From Bradyrhizobium iriomotense (GTDB taxonomy: Bacteria > Pseudomonadota > Alphaproteobacteria > Rhizobiales > Xanthobacteraceae), in assembly GCF_018129405.1 (NCBI RefSeq), contig NZ_JAFCLP010000007.1, positions 243,894-307,893 on the forward strand: a stretch of DNA of 64,000 bases, given 5' to 3'. Position 1 is the first letter of the stretch. Each line of letters begins with the position of its first letter. A model generated the notes under the pieces. The model ran no database searches, was not told the origin of the DNA, and saw only the letters and a program-made list of their open reading frames with translations. Shown here piece by piece: positions 1-9,122 of this stretch. A program made the position numbers and the translations under genes.

Positions 1-1428
1 CCGTTCGGCCTCGCGCTTGCGGACCGAGATGTCGCGCAGGATCGCGCCGTACTGGAAGCCGTCCGTTCCCTGCCAGCCGGAGAAGCTCGCCTCGACCGGG
101 AAGGTCTCACCATTCTTGCGCCGGCCTTCGAACTCGACGACAACGGCCCCGCCGGGGACCAGCAGCGCCTGGCGGGCGGCATCGCTCATGGACGGCCTCG
201 CGCCGCCGTCCGCCGGTACAGCACAAAGCGTTTCGAACGGGCGGCCGATAATCTCGGCCGGCATGTAGCCGAAGATCGCGCTCGCGCCGGGATTCCAGAC
301 CGTGATGCGGTGGTCCGCATCGGTGCAGACGAGACCGTCGCCGAGCGACATCGCAATGCGATGGAAGCGGCTCTCGGCGATGCGTCCCAGGAGACTACGG
401 AAGTCGATCTCGTCCAGTGCGATCGCCGTCAGGTAAGCGATAATCGCGATGTGGAACAGCGACGTGTCGATGACGAGGGGCCATCTTGCCTGCACGAAGA
501 CTGCGGTGAGCTCGACAGCCGCCCCGGCTGCGATGAGGACTGCGACGCGCAATCCCGGCGCGAAGCGGCGCCATGAATACATCATCAGCAGGCCGATCGC
601 ACTCAGCCCCAGGATCATGCCGACGTCCGACGTCCAGCGCAGCATCCGGTTCTGGAGGATCGATTCCGTCGCCAGCGCCTGGAGGACCGGCCCCGAGACG
701 ATGCCGCCATTCGGAACGCTGAACCGGTCGCCGAGCTCGAGCGCCGTGGCGCCGATGATGATCTTCTTGTCTCTCAGCTTGTCGAGAGTTGCAGCATCGC
801 CGCGGATCACGTCGACATAGGAGACGCGCGGAATGGAGGCCGCCTGAATACTGAAGTCGATCAGGAAAGGCGGCCGCCGGTTGGCGTCCTGCCCTGCCAG
901 CACGACGGCCATGGACGGCATCAAGGCGTCGCCGAATTTCTCACCAAACGGATAACGACGAACCAGTCCGTCGGATTCGACCGCGACATTGACGAGGGCC
1001 GGCCACGACTGGTTGCTGAACGGCTTGAGTGGGCGATTGAGGTGAACCGCGCCACCATTTGCCGTCGGTTGCCTGAAGGACGGCAGGATCGTCGAGCCGC
1101 CGACGTCCCGGAGCGCCTTGACGAAGGCCTCGTCGGAGACCGGATCCGACGGCGTGCTGAAATCGACGTCGAAGGCGACGTCCTGCGCACCCGCCGCCTC
1201 GAGCCTGTGCAACAGTTCGGCGTGGAGCCGGCGCGGCCAGGGCCACACCCCGATCTGGTCGATCGAGGGCGTGTCGATGGCGACCACGACGACATTGCCG
1301 CTGGCCGCACGCGATTGCCAGGCGAACCGTACATCGGTGAGCGCATTACGAAGCGCACCGTGCCACCCCGTGGACAGCACAACCGCCAGCGCGATCACGA
1401 CAAGGATATGCGGCCGATAACGTTTCAC
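1..1428 (-). CDS. CHASE2-PAS membrane sensor protein, 3' end outside window
   Basis: At least 476 codons, open at the window edge. The GTG start at 1428 is preceded by AGGGGAG. The N-terminus has one hydrophobic segment, then a CHASE2-type extracytoplasmic domain (about residues 25-275; motifs VVVVAIDTPSID, GVWPWPR, KKIIIGATA), about three membrane segments (about 280-350), and a PAS domain (about 365-470) ending in the PAC-like GAILRDISVRKREAER. In this architecture the missing C-terminus is usually a histidine kinase, cyclase, GGDEF or EAL domain; I cannot tell which. It lies 62 nt downstream of the FecR-domain gene on the same strand, so the two are probably co-transcribed. CHASE2 is an extracellular sensing domain; its ligand here is unknown. 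Confidence 0.85.
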   Translation of the reverse strand, partial: MKRYRPHILVVIALAVVLSTGWHGALRNALTDVRFAWQSRAASGNVVVVAIDTPSIDQIGVWPWPRRLHAELLHRLEAAGAQDVAFDVDFSTPSDPVSDEAFVKALRDVGGSTILPSFRQPTANGGAVHLNRPLKPFSNQSWPALVNVAVESDGLVRRYPFGEKFGDALMPSMAVVLAGQDANRRPPFLIDFSIQAASIPRVSYVDVIRGDAATLDKLRDKKIIIGATALELGDRFSVPNGGIVSGPVLQALATESILQNRMLRWTSDVGMILGLSAIGLLMMYSWRRFAPGLRVAVLIAAGAAVELTAVFVQARWPLVIDTSLFHIAIIAYLTAIALDEIDFRSLLGRIAESRFHRIAMSLGDGLVCTDADHRITVWNPGASAIFGYMPAEIIGRPFETLCAVPADGGARPSMSDAARQALLVPGGAVVVEFEGRRKNGETFPVEASFSGWQGTDGFQYGAILRDISVRKREAER

Positions 1429-1490
1429 TTTGCTCCCCTGCACCGGCGGTGCTTGCCGCCGAGTGCTCCCCCTATGCCGACTGTACGGTT

Positions 1491-2705
1491 CTAATGATGG
1501 CCTCTGCCCCAGTACCAGCCGTAATGGTGGCCGTTGTGGCCATTTCCGTTGTTGCCATTGTTGCCGGTGCCGCCGCTTCCGTTGCCGGTCGCACCGGTCC
1601 CACTGCTTCCGGTTCCGGAAGTTCCGGTGGACACATCGCTGCTCGACCCGGCGGTGGTCGCAACAGTCGTCGTCGCACCCGACGACGTCGAGGCGGCGCT
1701 GGCCGTTGATGCGCTGCTGCTCGCGACGACCGCTGTCACGGTGGAGCTGTTGGAGGCTGTGGTGGTGGTGTTCGTCGAGCTTTCGCTCCACACCGTAGCT
1801 GTGCTGATACCGGTGCTGGCGTTCGCATTGCGCACGCGCCCCGTTGCCACCGCGCCATGGGCGAGGCCATTCGTGACCTTGTGGACATTCAGCTTGACCT
1901 CGCCGAGCGAGCTCGAGATGCGCACGACGCCGGTCTTCGGTGCCTGACCTCCGCCCGCCTGATGCGATTGCATCGACGTGCCGGCTGCCTTGGTCCCCTT
2001 GTCGATCGGACCGAGCGCATGGATGGCATGACCATTCGCCGCGTTGCGCAGCGCCGACAATCCCGATTTTGGGACTGGAATTCGCTCGATCGTCGAGGCG
2101 CGCGGCTTGCCATGCTCGATCGGATTGAAGGTGCCGGTGCCGCTCAGGCTGAGGCCGGGCTTACCATGCTCGAAGGCGGTGGCCGCTTGTCCCGGCATGA
2201 CTTGCGCGATCTGTCCGGTCTTGAAGTCGGAAACCTCGACCTGGCCGCGCAGCACGCCGACCTTGGTGCTGCCCGCCCCGACCGTGACGCTGAACTGCGT
2301 TCCCTTGACCACGGCGGCGAGATAGGGCGTCTCGACCTCGAAATGCTTGACGTTGCGCTTCTCGACTTCGAGCAGGATCGAACCCGCCTGCTGGATGATG
2401 GTGGTCGAAAGCCCGTCCTTCTTCTCGGCAGGCAAGCCGACAACGGAATTGGGCGAGATCAGGATCGTCTCCTCACCGCGGACGAGCAGCACCCGGCCAT
2501 TGCGTCCGGTGCGAATGGTATTGCCGGGCTTGAGGGTCTCTTCCTGGTTCAGTGAGACCTGTTGCGCACCATCGGTCGCGACCCAGACCTCGCCGGTGGC
2601 CTTGCTGACCGACCAGACGCCATCGTCCGCGGCGAACGCGCCGGAAGCCGTTGCCAGGGTCAGTGCCGCCATGATGGCGCACCGCATTCCAATTCTGCCG
2701 AGCAT
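1491..2705 (-). CDS. FecR-domain secreted protein with Ser/Thr/Gly/Asn-rich tail
   Basis: 404 residues from the ATG at 2705, preceded by AGGA; in-frame codons upstream of it lack a ribosome site. A signal peptide (about residues 1-26, ending GAFA) leads into a FecR-like region (about 30-190: TGEVWVATDG, GRVLLVRGEE, VETPYLAAVVKGTQFSV, GVLRGQVEV). The last ~110 residues are low complexity: Ser/Thr-rich, then Gly/Asn/His-rich, ending in GHHYGWYWGRGHH. Classical FecR is a membrane anti-sigma regulator, but no ECF sigma gene is adjacent. The neighbours are a CHASE2 sensor and a TpsB-type outer-membrane transporter, so a periplasmic or surface role fits better. That role is inference. Confidence 0.85.
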   Translation of the reverse strand: MLGRIGMRCAIMAALTLATASGAFAADDGVWSVSKATGEVWVATDGAQQVSLNQEETLKPGNTIRTGRNGRVLLVRGEETILISPNSVVGLPAEKKDGLSTTIIQQAGSILLEVEKRNVKHFEVETPYLAAVVKGTQFSVTVGAGSTKVGVLRGQVEVSDFKTGQIAQVMPGQAATAFEHGKPGLSLSGTGTFNPIEHGKPRASTIERIPVPKSGLSALRNAANGHAIHALGPIDKGTKAAGTSMQSHQAGGGQAPKTGVVRISSSLGEVKLNVHKVTNGLAHGAVATGRVRNANASTGISTATVWSESSTNTTTTASNSSTVTAVVASSSASTASAASTSSGATTTVATTAGSSSDVSTGTSGTGSSGTGATGNGSGGTGNNGNNGNGHNGHHYGWYWGRGHH

Positions 2706-2835
2706 GACGATCCTCAGTCCCCGTGACAGCCGGACCTGAGGCGTATCCGAAATCACTCAAGAGAGGATTAGCAGGAAGAGGTCAGTGGAGTTGCCGCATT
2801 AACCAATCATTGACCATAAAAACCTATGAAAAATC

Positions 2836-4632
2836 ATGCGGCTAACGATCCCTTACCGCCCCGTGGCAACCGCTCCGTTAAACTACGGAGACAGGTTTGT
2901 TGCGTGCGCTGAGAAGCGGCATCTCATTGCCGCATTGGCGTTGCTGGTACCGATTTTTGCGGGAGTGCCGCAAGGATTCGCACAACAGGCGAACCAGCCG
3001 GGTTTTGATCCTCGCCAGCCCGAGAAATACTTTGAAAACCAAACCGAGCGGGAAACTCTGAACCGTCCCCCGGTCAAGCTCCCGACCATCGGCCAAACCA
3101 ACACCGGCGGCGACACCAAGCCCCAATTCGTCCTGCGCGACATCAGCGTCACCGGTGCTCATGCCGTCCCTCGCGATCGTATCATCGCGGTCTATCGACC
3201 CTATCTCGGCAAGAAGGTCTCACAGGCGGATCTCGCCGCGATCGCCGGCGCGATCGGCGACCTCTACCGCGCCGATGGTTTCCATCTGAGCAGGGCCATC
3301 GTGCCGCCGCAAGACATTGCCGATGGGCGCGTCCGGATTCAGGTGATCGAAGGCGCCATCGTGCAGGCCGAGCTGAAGGGCGACGGCGCCGGGCAGTTCG
3401 GCGTGAGGCCGATGCTCGAACCGGTTCTGGCCGAGCAACCGTCGCGGCTGGCAACGCTCGAACGCCAGCTCTTCCTCATCAACGGCAGACCGGGCGTCCG
3501 GATCACCGATACCGCGCTGGAGGAGGTCGGTGGCGCGACCGGCCGCTTCCGCCTCACCGTCCATCTGAAGACCTGGCACGTCTTCACATCGTTCGGTCTG
3601 GACAATCTGGGCTCGTCCTCCGTCGGTCCGTGGCAGACCTACGCGACGGGCGCATTCAACTCCTACCTCACGCCCGGCGATACGCTGGCGGTCAACCTGT
3701 CGACCATCGCCAACGACCCGCGCGAGCTCGGCTTCGCCCGGCTGTCCTATGACGCGCCCGTTGGCGTCGACGGTGTGCGGCTCGGCGCGTCCGTCCTGTA
3801 CAGTGCGGTCCGGCCGGGCGACGCCCGCCGCCTCGACAGCGACATCACCACGACCGAAGCTTTCGAGGTGCGGGCAAGCACGGTGCCCTTCATGTCGCAA
3901 TCCTCAGCACTGACGCTCACCCTGGCCGGGACCTTCAGCAACGTGTCGGAGCATGACCTGTACGGCCCCTGGTACAACGACCACATCAGGACCGCGAGCC
4001 TGACCGCCGACTACCGGCTCCAGGATCGCTTCGGCGGCACCAACTTCGCGACGCTGACCTACCGCCAGGGCCTCGACGTCTTCGGTGCCTCACATTTCGA
4101 CGACGATTTGTTGTCGCGAGACGGCGCCTCGTCGAACTTCTCGGTGCTGAACCTCTGGTTCACGCGCTACCAGACGCTCAACGACGCCTGGTCGCTCAAG
4201 CTCTCGGCGGCAAGCCAGACGGCATCGCGGCCACTGTTCACCTCGCAGCAATTCTACCTCGGCGGCGCGGCCTTCGGCCGGGGCTATGGCGCAGCCGAGA
4301 TCAGCGGCGACAACGGTCTTGCCGGCTCGCTCGAGCTGCGCTTCGACCAGAAGCTCAATTTCCGCTACTGGAGCGGCTATCAGCTCTACGCCTTCGGCGA
4401 CGCCGGCGCAGTCTGGAACGACGGTTACCGGCTGAGCGATGGCCTGTCGCTGACGTCAGCCGGAGCCGGCGTGCGCTTCTTCCTGTGGGACGACGTCCAG
4501 GCCGATTTCGGCGTGGCCGTCCCCTTGAGCTACCGGGCGCCGGACAATGAACGCCGCAGCCCGCGCTTTCTATTCACGCTGTCGAGCGCGTTTCGGCTCT
4601 GCCCCGAACGTAACAGGGGCGGCTGCCTGTAG
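2836..4632 (+). CDS. ShlB/FhaC/HecB-family outer-membrane transporter (TpsB)
   Basis: 598 residues. TpsB proteins export a partner exoprotein (TpsA) across the outer membrane. Seen here: a hydrophobic signal-like segment (about residues 31-50, ending GFAQQ), a POTRA domain (about 95-175: FVLRDISVTGAHAVPRDRI, then YRADGFHLSRAIVPPQDIADGRVRIQVIEG) and a C-terminal beta-barrel with alternating aromatic strands and the FhaC-like QQFYLGG-FGRGY signature near 475. The length matches the family. The start is uncertain: ATG 2836 gives an unusually long leader before the signal segment. Divergent from the FecR gene. No TpsA-like exoprotein is in view. Confidence 0.85.
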   Translation: MRLTIPYRPVATAPLNYGDRFVACAEKRHLIAALALLVPIFAGVPQGFAQQANQPGFDPRQPEKYFENQTERETLNRPPVKLPTIGQTNTGGDTKPQFVLRDISVTGAHAVPRDRIIAVYRPYLGKKVSQADLAAIAGAIGDLYRADGFHLSRAIVPPQDIADGRVRIQVIEGAIVQAELKGDGAGQFGVRPMLEPVLAEQPSRLATLERQLFLINGRPGVRITDTALEEVGGATGRFRLTVHLKTWHVFTSFGLDNLGSSSVGPWQTYATGAFNSYLTPGDTLAVNLSTIANDPRELGFARLSYDAPVGVDGVRLGASVLYSAVRPGDARRLDSDITTTEAFEVRASTVPFMSQSSALTLTLAGTFSNVSEHDLYGPWYNDHIRTASLTADYRLQDRFGGTNFATLTYRQGLDVFGASHFDDDLLSRDGASSNFSVLNLWFTRYQTLNDAWSLKLSAASQTASRPLFTSQQFYLGGAAFGRGYGAAEISGDNGLAGSLELRFDQKLNFRYWSGYQLYAFGDAGAVWNDGYRLSDGLSLTSAGAGVRFFLWDDVQADFGVAVPLSYRAPDNERRSPRFLFTLSSAFRLCPERNRGGCL

Positions 4633-4783
4633 CTCGTTTGCTTCGCGTAGCGGACCCGGCATGCGGCCGTTTTGCGGTCTTGCGCACAGACTTGCCTAAA
4701 TTTAATCCCTTAACCTGCTCACGATCGCTCGATCGGGGGGCTTCCAATGACCATTTTCGGCCGAAAGTGATTGAGACGGAATC

Positions 4784-5614
4784 ATGAAGAGGGTGTTTGC
4801 CATCCTGGCGTTTTTTTGCCTCCTCGGGGTCGGCGAATATTTCATCGTCAGCCGGTTCGCGATCCGCCACGAGACTTTGACCCTGTTCGACGCCTCGCGC
4901 CAGCGGCCGATCTCGGTCGAGATCGCGGTGCGACGCGATTACGAGACCAAGGCCAATCTCGGTCTCTGGAAGTTGCCGCTTGCCATCATCAGCAACGGCA
5001 ATACCGTCATGGCCACCGAGTATTCCTTCCTCGCCAACGTGCTCGCGGCGCGCGGCTATCTCGTTGCCAGCATCCAGCAGGACCTGCCGAGCGACCCGCC
5101 GCTGATGACCCATGTCGGTCAGCAATATGTCGGCCGGCGTGAAGTCTACATCCGCTGCGAGGCGAATATCCTCTTCACCCTGGGCGAACTGAAGCGGCGG
5201 CAGGAGAACGCGGACTACGACCACATCACCCTCGTTGGACATTCCAACGGCGGCGACGTCTCGATGTATGTCGCCCATCAGCACCCGGAGCTGGTGTCGA
5301 AAGTCATCACGCTCGATAATCTGCGAGTGCCTTTCGTCCTCAGCGACAACATGAAGATCCTGTCGTTCCGCTCGAAGGATCCGCATTTCCTGGCCGATCC
5401 GGGCGTGCTGCCGACACCGGAGGAGGCCAAGGCGCGCGGCATCGACATCGTCCACACCGGTGCACAGCACACCGAGATGAGCGACCGCGGCCCCGACGCG
5501 GTCAAGGAGAAGATCCAGGCGACGCTCGACCGCTTCCTGCGCGACAGCGCCAGCAGCGCACTCGCCCCGGCCGATACGAAAAGCCCGATGATCATGAACC
5601 CCGGCGACTATTAG
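4784..5614 (+). CDS. Alpha/beta hydrolase, membrane-anchored or secreted
   Basis: 276 residues starting MKRVFAIL, with one N-terminal hydrophobic segment (about residues 4-22) that is a signal anchor or signal peptide. The nucleophile elbow GHSNGG (about residue 150) is the G-x-S-x-G motif of alpha/beta hydrolases, and HTGAQHTEMSD near 228 could supply the catalytic His. The substrate cannot be read from sequence; the lipase or esterase type is only fold-level. It stands alone, 150 nt after the TpsB gene on the same strand. Confidence 0.7.
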   Translation: MKRVFAILAFFCLLGVGEYFIVSRFAIRHETLTLFDASRQRPISVEIAVRRDYETKANLGLWKLPLAIISNGNTVMATEYSFLANVLAARGYLVASIQQDLPSDPPLMTHVGQQYVGRREVYIRCEANILFTLGELKRRQENADYDHITLVGHSNGGDVSMYVAHQHPELVSKVITLDNLRVPFVLSDNMKILSFRSKDPHFLADPGVLPTPEEAKARGIDIVHTGAQHTEMSDRGPDAVKEKIQATLDRFLRDSASSALAPADTKSPMIMNPGDY

Positions 5615-5691
5615 CCGGAAGCGCCCTTGCGGCAGATCAAGGCAACTCCGGGCCGGCAGGCTAGAAAGGCCATGTAGCGTCGGAGAGACAC

Positions 5692-5847
5692 GTGTCGCAC
5701 TATACCGAAAGTCTTGAAGGCCTCGGCCTGCCCGCGACGAGAACGCCGTCATTCGCGCGGCATCTCTATCGAGCGACCCGCAGGCTGCTGCGGTCGATCA
5801 TCGCCCGCATCGATCTCTCGCAATTTCCGGGATCGTGCTGCGGATGA
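5692..5847 (+). CDS. Possible small protein, 51 aa
   Basis: A GTG start at 5692 with GGAGAGACAC just upstream opens a frame of 51 codons ending at TGA 5845. The product is basic in the middle (about residues 24-40: HLYRATRRLLRSIIARID). I recognise no family. It lies between the hydrolase and the cytochrome c gene on the same strand. It could be a real small protein or untranslated leader. Confidence 0.35.
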   Translation: MSHYTESLEGLGLPATRTPSFARHLYRATRRLLRSIIARIDLSQFPGSCCG

Positions 5848-5881
5848 GCACGGCCGCAGGCGAACGCATGAAGGTTGCCCT

Positions 5882-6202
5882 ATGCACCAGCATTTGAGAC
5901 GAATTTGCCTGCTGCTCGTCGTGACCTCGAGCTTAGGCACGTCCTCTGCTCTGGCCGCCGATGCCGGTCACGGTGCCGACCTCGCCAAGCGCTGGTGCGC
6001 AAGCTGCCATGTCGTGGCCAATGGCCAGGCGGCAGCCAGCGCCGACGTCCCCTCCTTTGCATCCGTTGCGCGGCGGCCGGAGTTCAGTTCGGAGAAGCTC
6101 GCTTTCTTCCTGCTCGACCCGCATCCGAAGATGCCGAACTTTCCCTTGAGCCGCAGCGAAGCTGGCGACATCGCGGCATACATCGGATCACTACGTCCTT
6201 AG
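5882..6202 (+). CDS. Small periplasmic c-type cytochrome
   Basis: 106 residues from the ATG at 5882, which is followed directly by a signal peptide (about residues 1-26, ending ALAAD). The haem-binding motif CASCH lies about residue 40, and the likely axial Met is in PKMPNFPLS near 84. The C-terminal EAGDIAAYIGSL helix is typical of class I cytochrome c. It is a soluble periplasmic electron carrier; its partner is unknown. AAGG upstream supports this start over the longer open frame. Confidence 0.85.
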   Translation: MHQHLRRICLLLVVTSSLGTSSALAADAGHGADLAKRWCASCHVVANGQAAASADVPSFASVARRPEFSSEKLAFFLLDPHPKMPNFPLSRSEAGDIAAYIGSLRP

Positions 6203-6237
6203 AGGCAGGCCGACCGCGACACCTGCCATAAATGCAA

Positions 6238-6263
6238 ATCCCTGCCGGAGGACCGACAGGGAT
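6238..6263. terminator. Stem-loop between convergent genes
   Basis: ATCCCTGCCGG and CCGACAGGGAT form a stem with one C-A mismatch around an AGGA loop, in the gap between the cytochrome c gene (+) and the phasin gene (-). There is no strong T-tract, so termination is inferred from position. Confidence 0.45.
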
Positions 6264-6394
6264 CAGCAGAAAGGATGATGGACGGCGAATGAAAGATCAT
6301 TCGGTGGCCCATCATGGACCTGCGCCAACATCGAAATGCGGATCTTCATGCGGCGCAAGATCAATTTGTAGGCAGCTGGCACACAGACCAGGTA

Positions 6395-6736
6395 TCAGGA
6401 TTTGCCCTTGCCCGACTGCATGAGACTGCCGGTCATCTGGCGCATGTGATCTCCGGCGCTGGTGAACTGGCTGCGCAGGAAATCCGACTGGATCCGCATC
6501 GCTTCCTGCAGGTCGGTGGCATGCACGAGCTTGCGTGCATGCTCGAATGCCGATTTCATATTCTGCTCGGTGAAAGCGAGCGCCTGCTTCGACACCTCCG
6601 TCCCGGCTCCCGGAACGGACGTCATCGATTTCGTGGCGGCATCGAAAAACATTCCGAATGCTTTTTCCGCCTGGTCAATTGTCTTCTCGGCCAGGTCGCG
6701 CAGTTCGGCCGGAACTTCGAGCTTCGGTTCGATCAT
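6395..6736 (-). CDS. Phasin-family protein
   Basis: 113 residues from the ATG at 6736, preceded by GGGAGGAG. It has the amphipathic helical pattern of phasins: VPAELRDLAEKTIDQAEKAF near the start, then SKQALAFTEQNMKSAFEHARKLVHA and LQEAMRIQSDFLRSQ. Phasins coat polyhydroxyalkanoate granules and affect their size and number. An in-frame upstream extension exists but has no ribosome site and is Pro/Arg-rich, so I exclude it. Confidence 0.88.
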   Translation of the reverse strand: MIEPKLEVPAELRDLAEKTIDQAEKAFGMFFDAATKSMTSVPGAGTEVSKQALAFTEQNMKSAFEHARKLVHATDLQEAMRIQSDFLRSQFTSAGDHMRQMTGSLMQSGKGKS

Positions 6737-6875
6737 GGTCGCACTCCTCCCTTTTTCTTGACTGTTACCACACTTGCCTGACCACCTTCCAGCAGCGAAC
6801 GCCGGGGCAAACACCCCCGAGAGGCCGGCTTGGGCAGGAAAGGGAGGGAAAAAGGCGCGAGACGCGCGGTCCGGC

Positions 6876-7061
6876 TCACGACAGGGGGTGTTCGGGAAGG
6901 GCTTCTTCGGTGGCGAGGTCTTCAACGAGTTTGATCACCTCGAAACGCTGTCGAGGCGCGAGCTTCAGGAAAGCGCGGAGCAGGCGCAGGCTTTCGACTG
7001 TGCCGCTCGCAGGCGCGCCGAGCTTGAGGTGCAATTCAGCCGCGAAGTTGAGGTTCTTCAT
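6876..7061 (-). CDS. Hypothetical protein, 61 aa
   Basis: Starts at ATG 7061 behind AGGTGCGAG. Mostly helical by composition: a Leu-rich middle (SLRLLRAFLKLAPRQRFEVIKLVEDLA) with an acidic C-terminal end. No family recognised. Upstream of the phasin gene on the same strand, about 140 nt away. A longer in-frame start at 7343 would add Cys/Trp-rich sequence that does not look coding. Confidence 0.55.
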   Translation of the reverse strand: MKNLNFAAELHLKLGAPASGTVESLRLLRAFLKLAPRQRFEVIKLVEDLATEEALPEHPLS

Positions 7062-7438
7062 CTCGCACCTATGACAAGCATCGGCCTTCCTGAACTGAGA
7101 TCGGGTCCACGCGAGAGCCGAACACCACGACCGGACGCCATGGAGGGCACAACTCTCGGCCGGAGCCCCCGGCAGGTTAGCACGCCCGACGACACATCCG
7201 GACTCAACCGAGAAGGTTGCAATTATGCCAAGGAACAACCCGTCCGGCAAGCGCAACCACCGACTTGGCGATGCTTCGTCTGCATCGCTCCACCGCAATT
7301 CCGGATAACAGGAATATGAGCCGTCGTCACCCACCTGCGTCAAGAAGCTGCATTAATCAGGCACGCAGCACCGATCGCTGTCAACTCGCACTGCATTTCG
7401 CCTTGTTTCAGGTGTGAATGGGCATTGGCGGAGGCGGT
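7062..7438. other. Intergenic gap with no supported gene
   Basis: Between two minus-strand genes. Open frames here are short and lack convincing ribosome sites. I saw no repeat, tRNA or clear promoter. A 27-codon frame at 7225 on the plus strand, with GAAGG upstream, is too short to call. Confidence 0.5.
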
Positions 7439-7903
7439 CTAGCGCTTCTTCAGCGTATACACGTAATTGTTGAGTCCCACCTCGGCGGTTGTATCGTCGA
7501 CGAAATGAACGTCGATCTCACAGCCGGTTTCCAGGGTCTTGATTGACGTGCCGGCAAAGCCGAGCGAGACGGCAAGCGCCTTCGGATCGGCCTTCTTGTC
7601 GACGCGCTGCATCTCGTCGAATGCGCCCTGGAAGATCATGTCGGGGCCATAATCGGCCACCTTGTACTGCGGCTTGGCACAGACAAAGGGCCGCGGCCCC
7701 GAGATCTCCTTCGCCTTCAGGACGACTGCCTTGCCCATCAGCCGCTCCCGCTCGGCGCCGTCGGGCTTGCGCAGCGAATCGGCCCACGGCGCGACCGCGG
7801 CGGCCGTGAATGTCCAGGTGCCGATGTAAAAGGGATCTGCGGCCGCAGCAGTGCCCGCGGCGCCGACACAGACGAGAAGGCAAACAGTTCCGGCGAGTTT
7901 CAT
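7439..7903 (-). CDS. Hypothetical secreted protein, 154 aa
   Basis: Begins with a clear signal peptide (MKLAGTVCLLVCVGAAGTAAAA, cleavage near residue 22) and the start has AGGTTGG upstream. The mature part opens with DPFYIGTWTF, a lipocalin- or avidin-like opening strand of the type GTW, and has two Cys (in FVCAKPQY and ETGCEIDVHF) that could form a disulphide. It is probably a small periplasmic beta-barrel-like protein. No named family recognised. Confidence 0.7.
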   Translation of the reverse strand: MKLAGTVCLLVCVGAAGTAAAADPFYIGTWTFTAAAVAPWADSLRKPDGAERERLMGKAVVLKAKEISGPRPFVCAKPQYKVADYGPDMIFQGAFDEMQRVDKKADPKALAVSLGFAGTSIKTLETGCEIDVHFVDDTTAEVGLNNYVYTLKKR

Positions 7904-8098
7904 CCAACCTATCCCCTTGAGCCTTCGGCTTCGACTCCCCTCTTCGCATCAAGGTTCATCACGCCCGGCGAGATCTCCGCCCGTGAACCGTTGTTCAAGA
8001 TCGAGCGACCAAGCGTTTGCGAAACGGCCACGCAGATCACGGGCGCCATGGCTGATGAACTGATCGATTCGGGCGCGCCTCAGCACAAGGACGACGGC

Positions 8099-8455
8099 AT
8101 GCTTTCTCGCTGCGATCTCATCAAGGGCGCCGCGGTCGCGCTTCTCACCCTCTCGATACAAGGCGCATGGGCGCAGGAGGCCAGGATGAACCTGTTCAAG
8201 ATCGTCACCATCAAGGACGAAATCGTCGTCGGATTGTCGACGGAGGAGCTGCAGGCGCTCGGCGGCAATGATGCGAGCGCCGTTGCACATGCGCTGGCAC
8301 AGAAGGGCGACCTCACTGTCTGGCAATACAACGTGCATCGCGGCCCGAACGGTGAATTGCAGCAGGCGCCGACCGCCATGATCGGACTGCTCGCCAACGC
8401 CTCGCTCCGCGTCGAGCCCTACACCACGCCCTACCCGATTGTACCTCATCCGTAA
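8099..8455 (+). CDS. Hypothetical protein with possible signal peptide
   Basis: Two starts are plausible. ATG 8099 (AAGGA upstream) gives 118 residues opening with MLSRCDLIKGAAVALL...GAWAQEA, a credible signal peptide. ATG 8187 (GGAGG upstream) gives an 89-residue cytoplasmic form starting MNLFKIVTIKDEIVVGLS. The rest (TEELQALGGNDASAVAHAL, LTVWQYNVHRGPNGE, TPYPIVPHP) is compact with no family I can name. The choice of start decides whether it is exported. Confidence 0.65.
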   Translation: MLSRCDLIKGAAVALLTLSIQGAWAQEARMNLFKIVTIKDEIVVGLSTEELQALGGNDASAVAHALAQKGDLTVWQYNVHRGPNGELQQAPTAMIGLLANASLRVEPYTTPYPIVPHP

Positions 8456-8501
8456 GCGGCAGGCCGGCACGCCGGCGGCCGAGACCGCCGGCGTGCCGCA
8501 A

Positions 8502-9077
8502 TCATCGGGGCCGGTCCGCACGCCGTGTCCCCGTCTCCGTTGCAAAGCCGTAGATCAGCGCCAGCCGATCCAGGCATTCGCGAAACCGCCGCGCAAAATA
8601 ATCGTTCCAGCGCTGCGTACGGACGGCACGACGCTGCCCGATCTGATCCATGGTCAGACCCAGCACCAGCACGTCGTGCACCAGCGCGGCGCCGTCGGTG
8701 CCAAGTTCGTGCTCAACCCGGTTCAACCGCAGCACCGCCTGACGCTGGCTCTCGGTGACAGGCTCGCGCGTGCCGGCCCCATCGACATATTCGCGGGTCG
8801 TATCCACCGCCTGAGGGCCTCGCTCCGCCCGCTCCCAGTCGTTCTGGAAGGCGCGCCCACCGCGATATTGCGCTTCGTCGATCTGGTGGTGCGCGTGCAG
8901 CCGGCCGAGCGGATCGCTGCGGACCGACCGGATGGCCAGGATCTTCTCGCCGGAATCGAGCGCGAGCGGATTGTCGACCTCCACCTCCGCCACCTCGGCA
9001 TTGAACGGCACCTCCCGCGACCGCCGGTCGTAGATCTGCGCCAATTTGTAGGATTTGTTGCGTCGGGCACGTGCCAC
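8502..9077 (-). CDS. Hypothetical protein, possibly DUF6456-like
   Basis: 191 residues from a GTG at 9077 behind AAGGAG. The stretch QYRGGRAFQNDWERAERG (about 70-88) resembles, from memory, the AGER-type motif of DUF6456 proteins, which in alphaproteobacteria often sit by cell-cycle or phage-like regulators. LGLTMDQIGQRRAVRTQRW (about 140-160) could be a helix-turn-helix-like segment. It lies just downstream of the GcrA-like gene on the same strand, with a 45-nt gap, so the two may be co-transcribed. The family assignment is tentative. Confidence 0.6.
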   Translation of the reverse strand: MARARRNKSYKLAQIYDRRSREVPFNAEVAEVEVDNPLALDSGEKILAIRSVRSDPLGRLHAHHQIDEAQYRGGRAFQNDWERAERGPQAVDTTREYVDGAGTREPVTESQRQAVLRLNRVEHELGTDGAALVHDVLVLGLTMDQIGQRRAVRTQRWNDYFARRFRECLDRLALIYGFATETGTRRADRPR

Positions 9078-9122
9078 TCGGATGCTCCTTGCAAGACTGA
9101 CGATTGAACGGACGGCGCAGCT

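Noticed and set aside
5714-5881. Longer cytochrome c start
   Set aside because: The extra 56 residues are Arg-rich and would bury the signal peptide; ATG 5882 leads directly into it.
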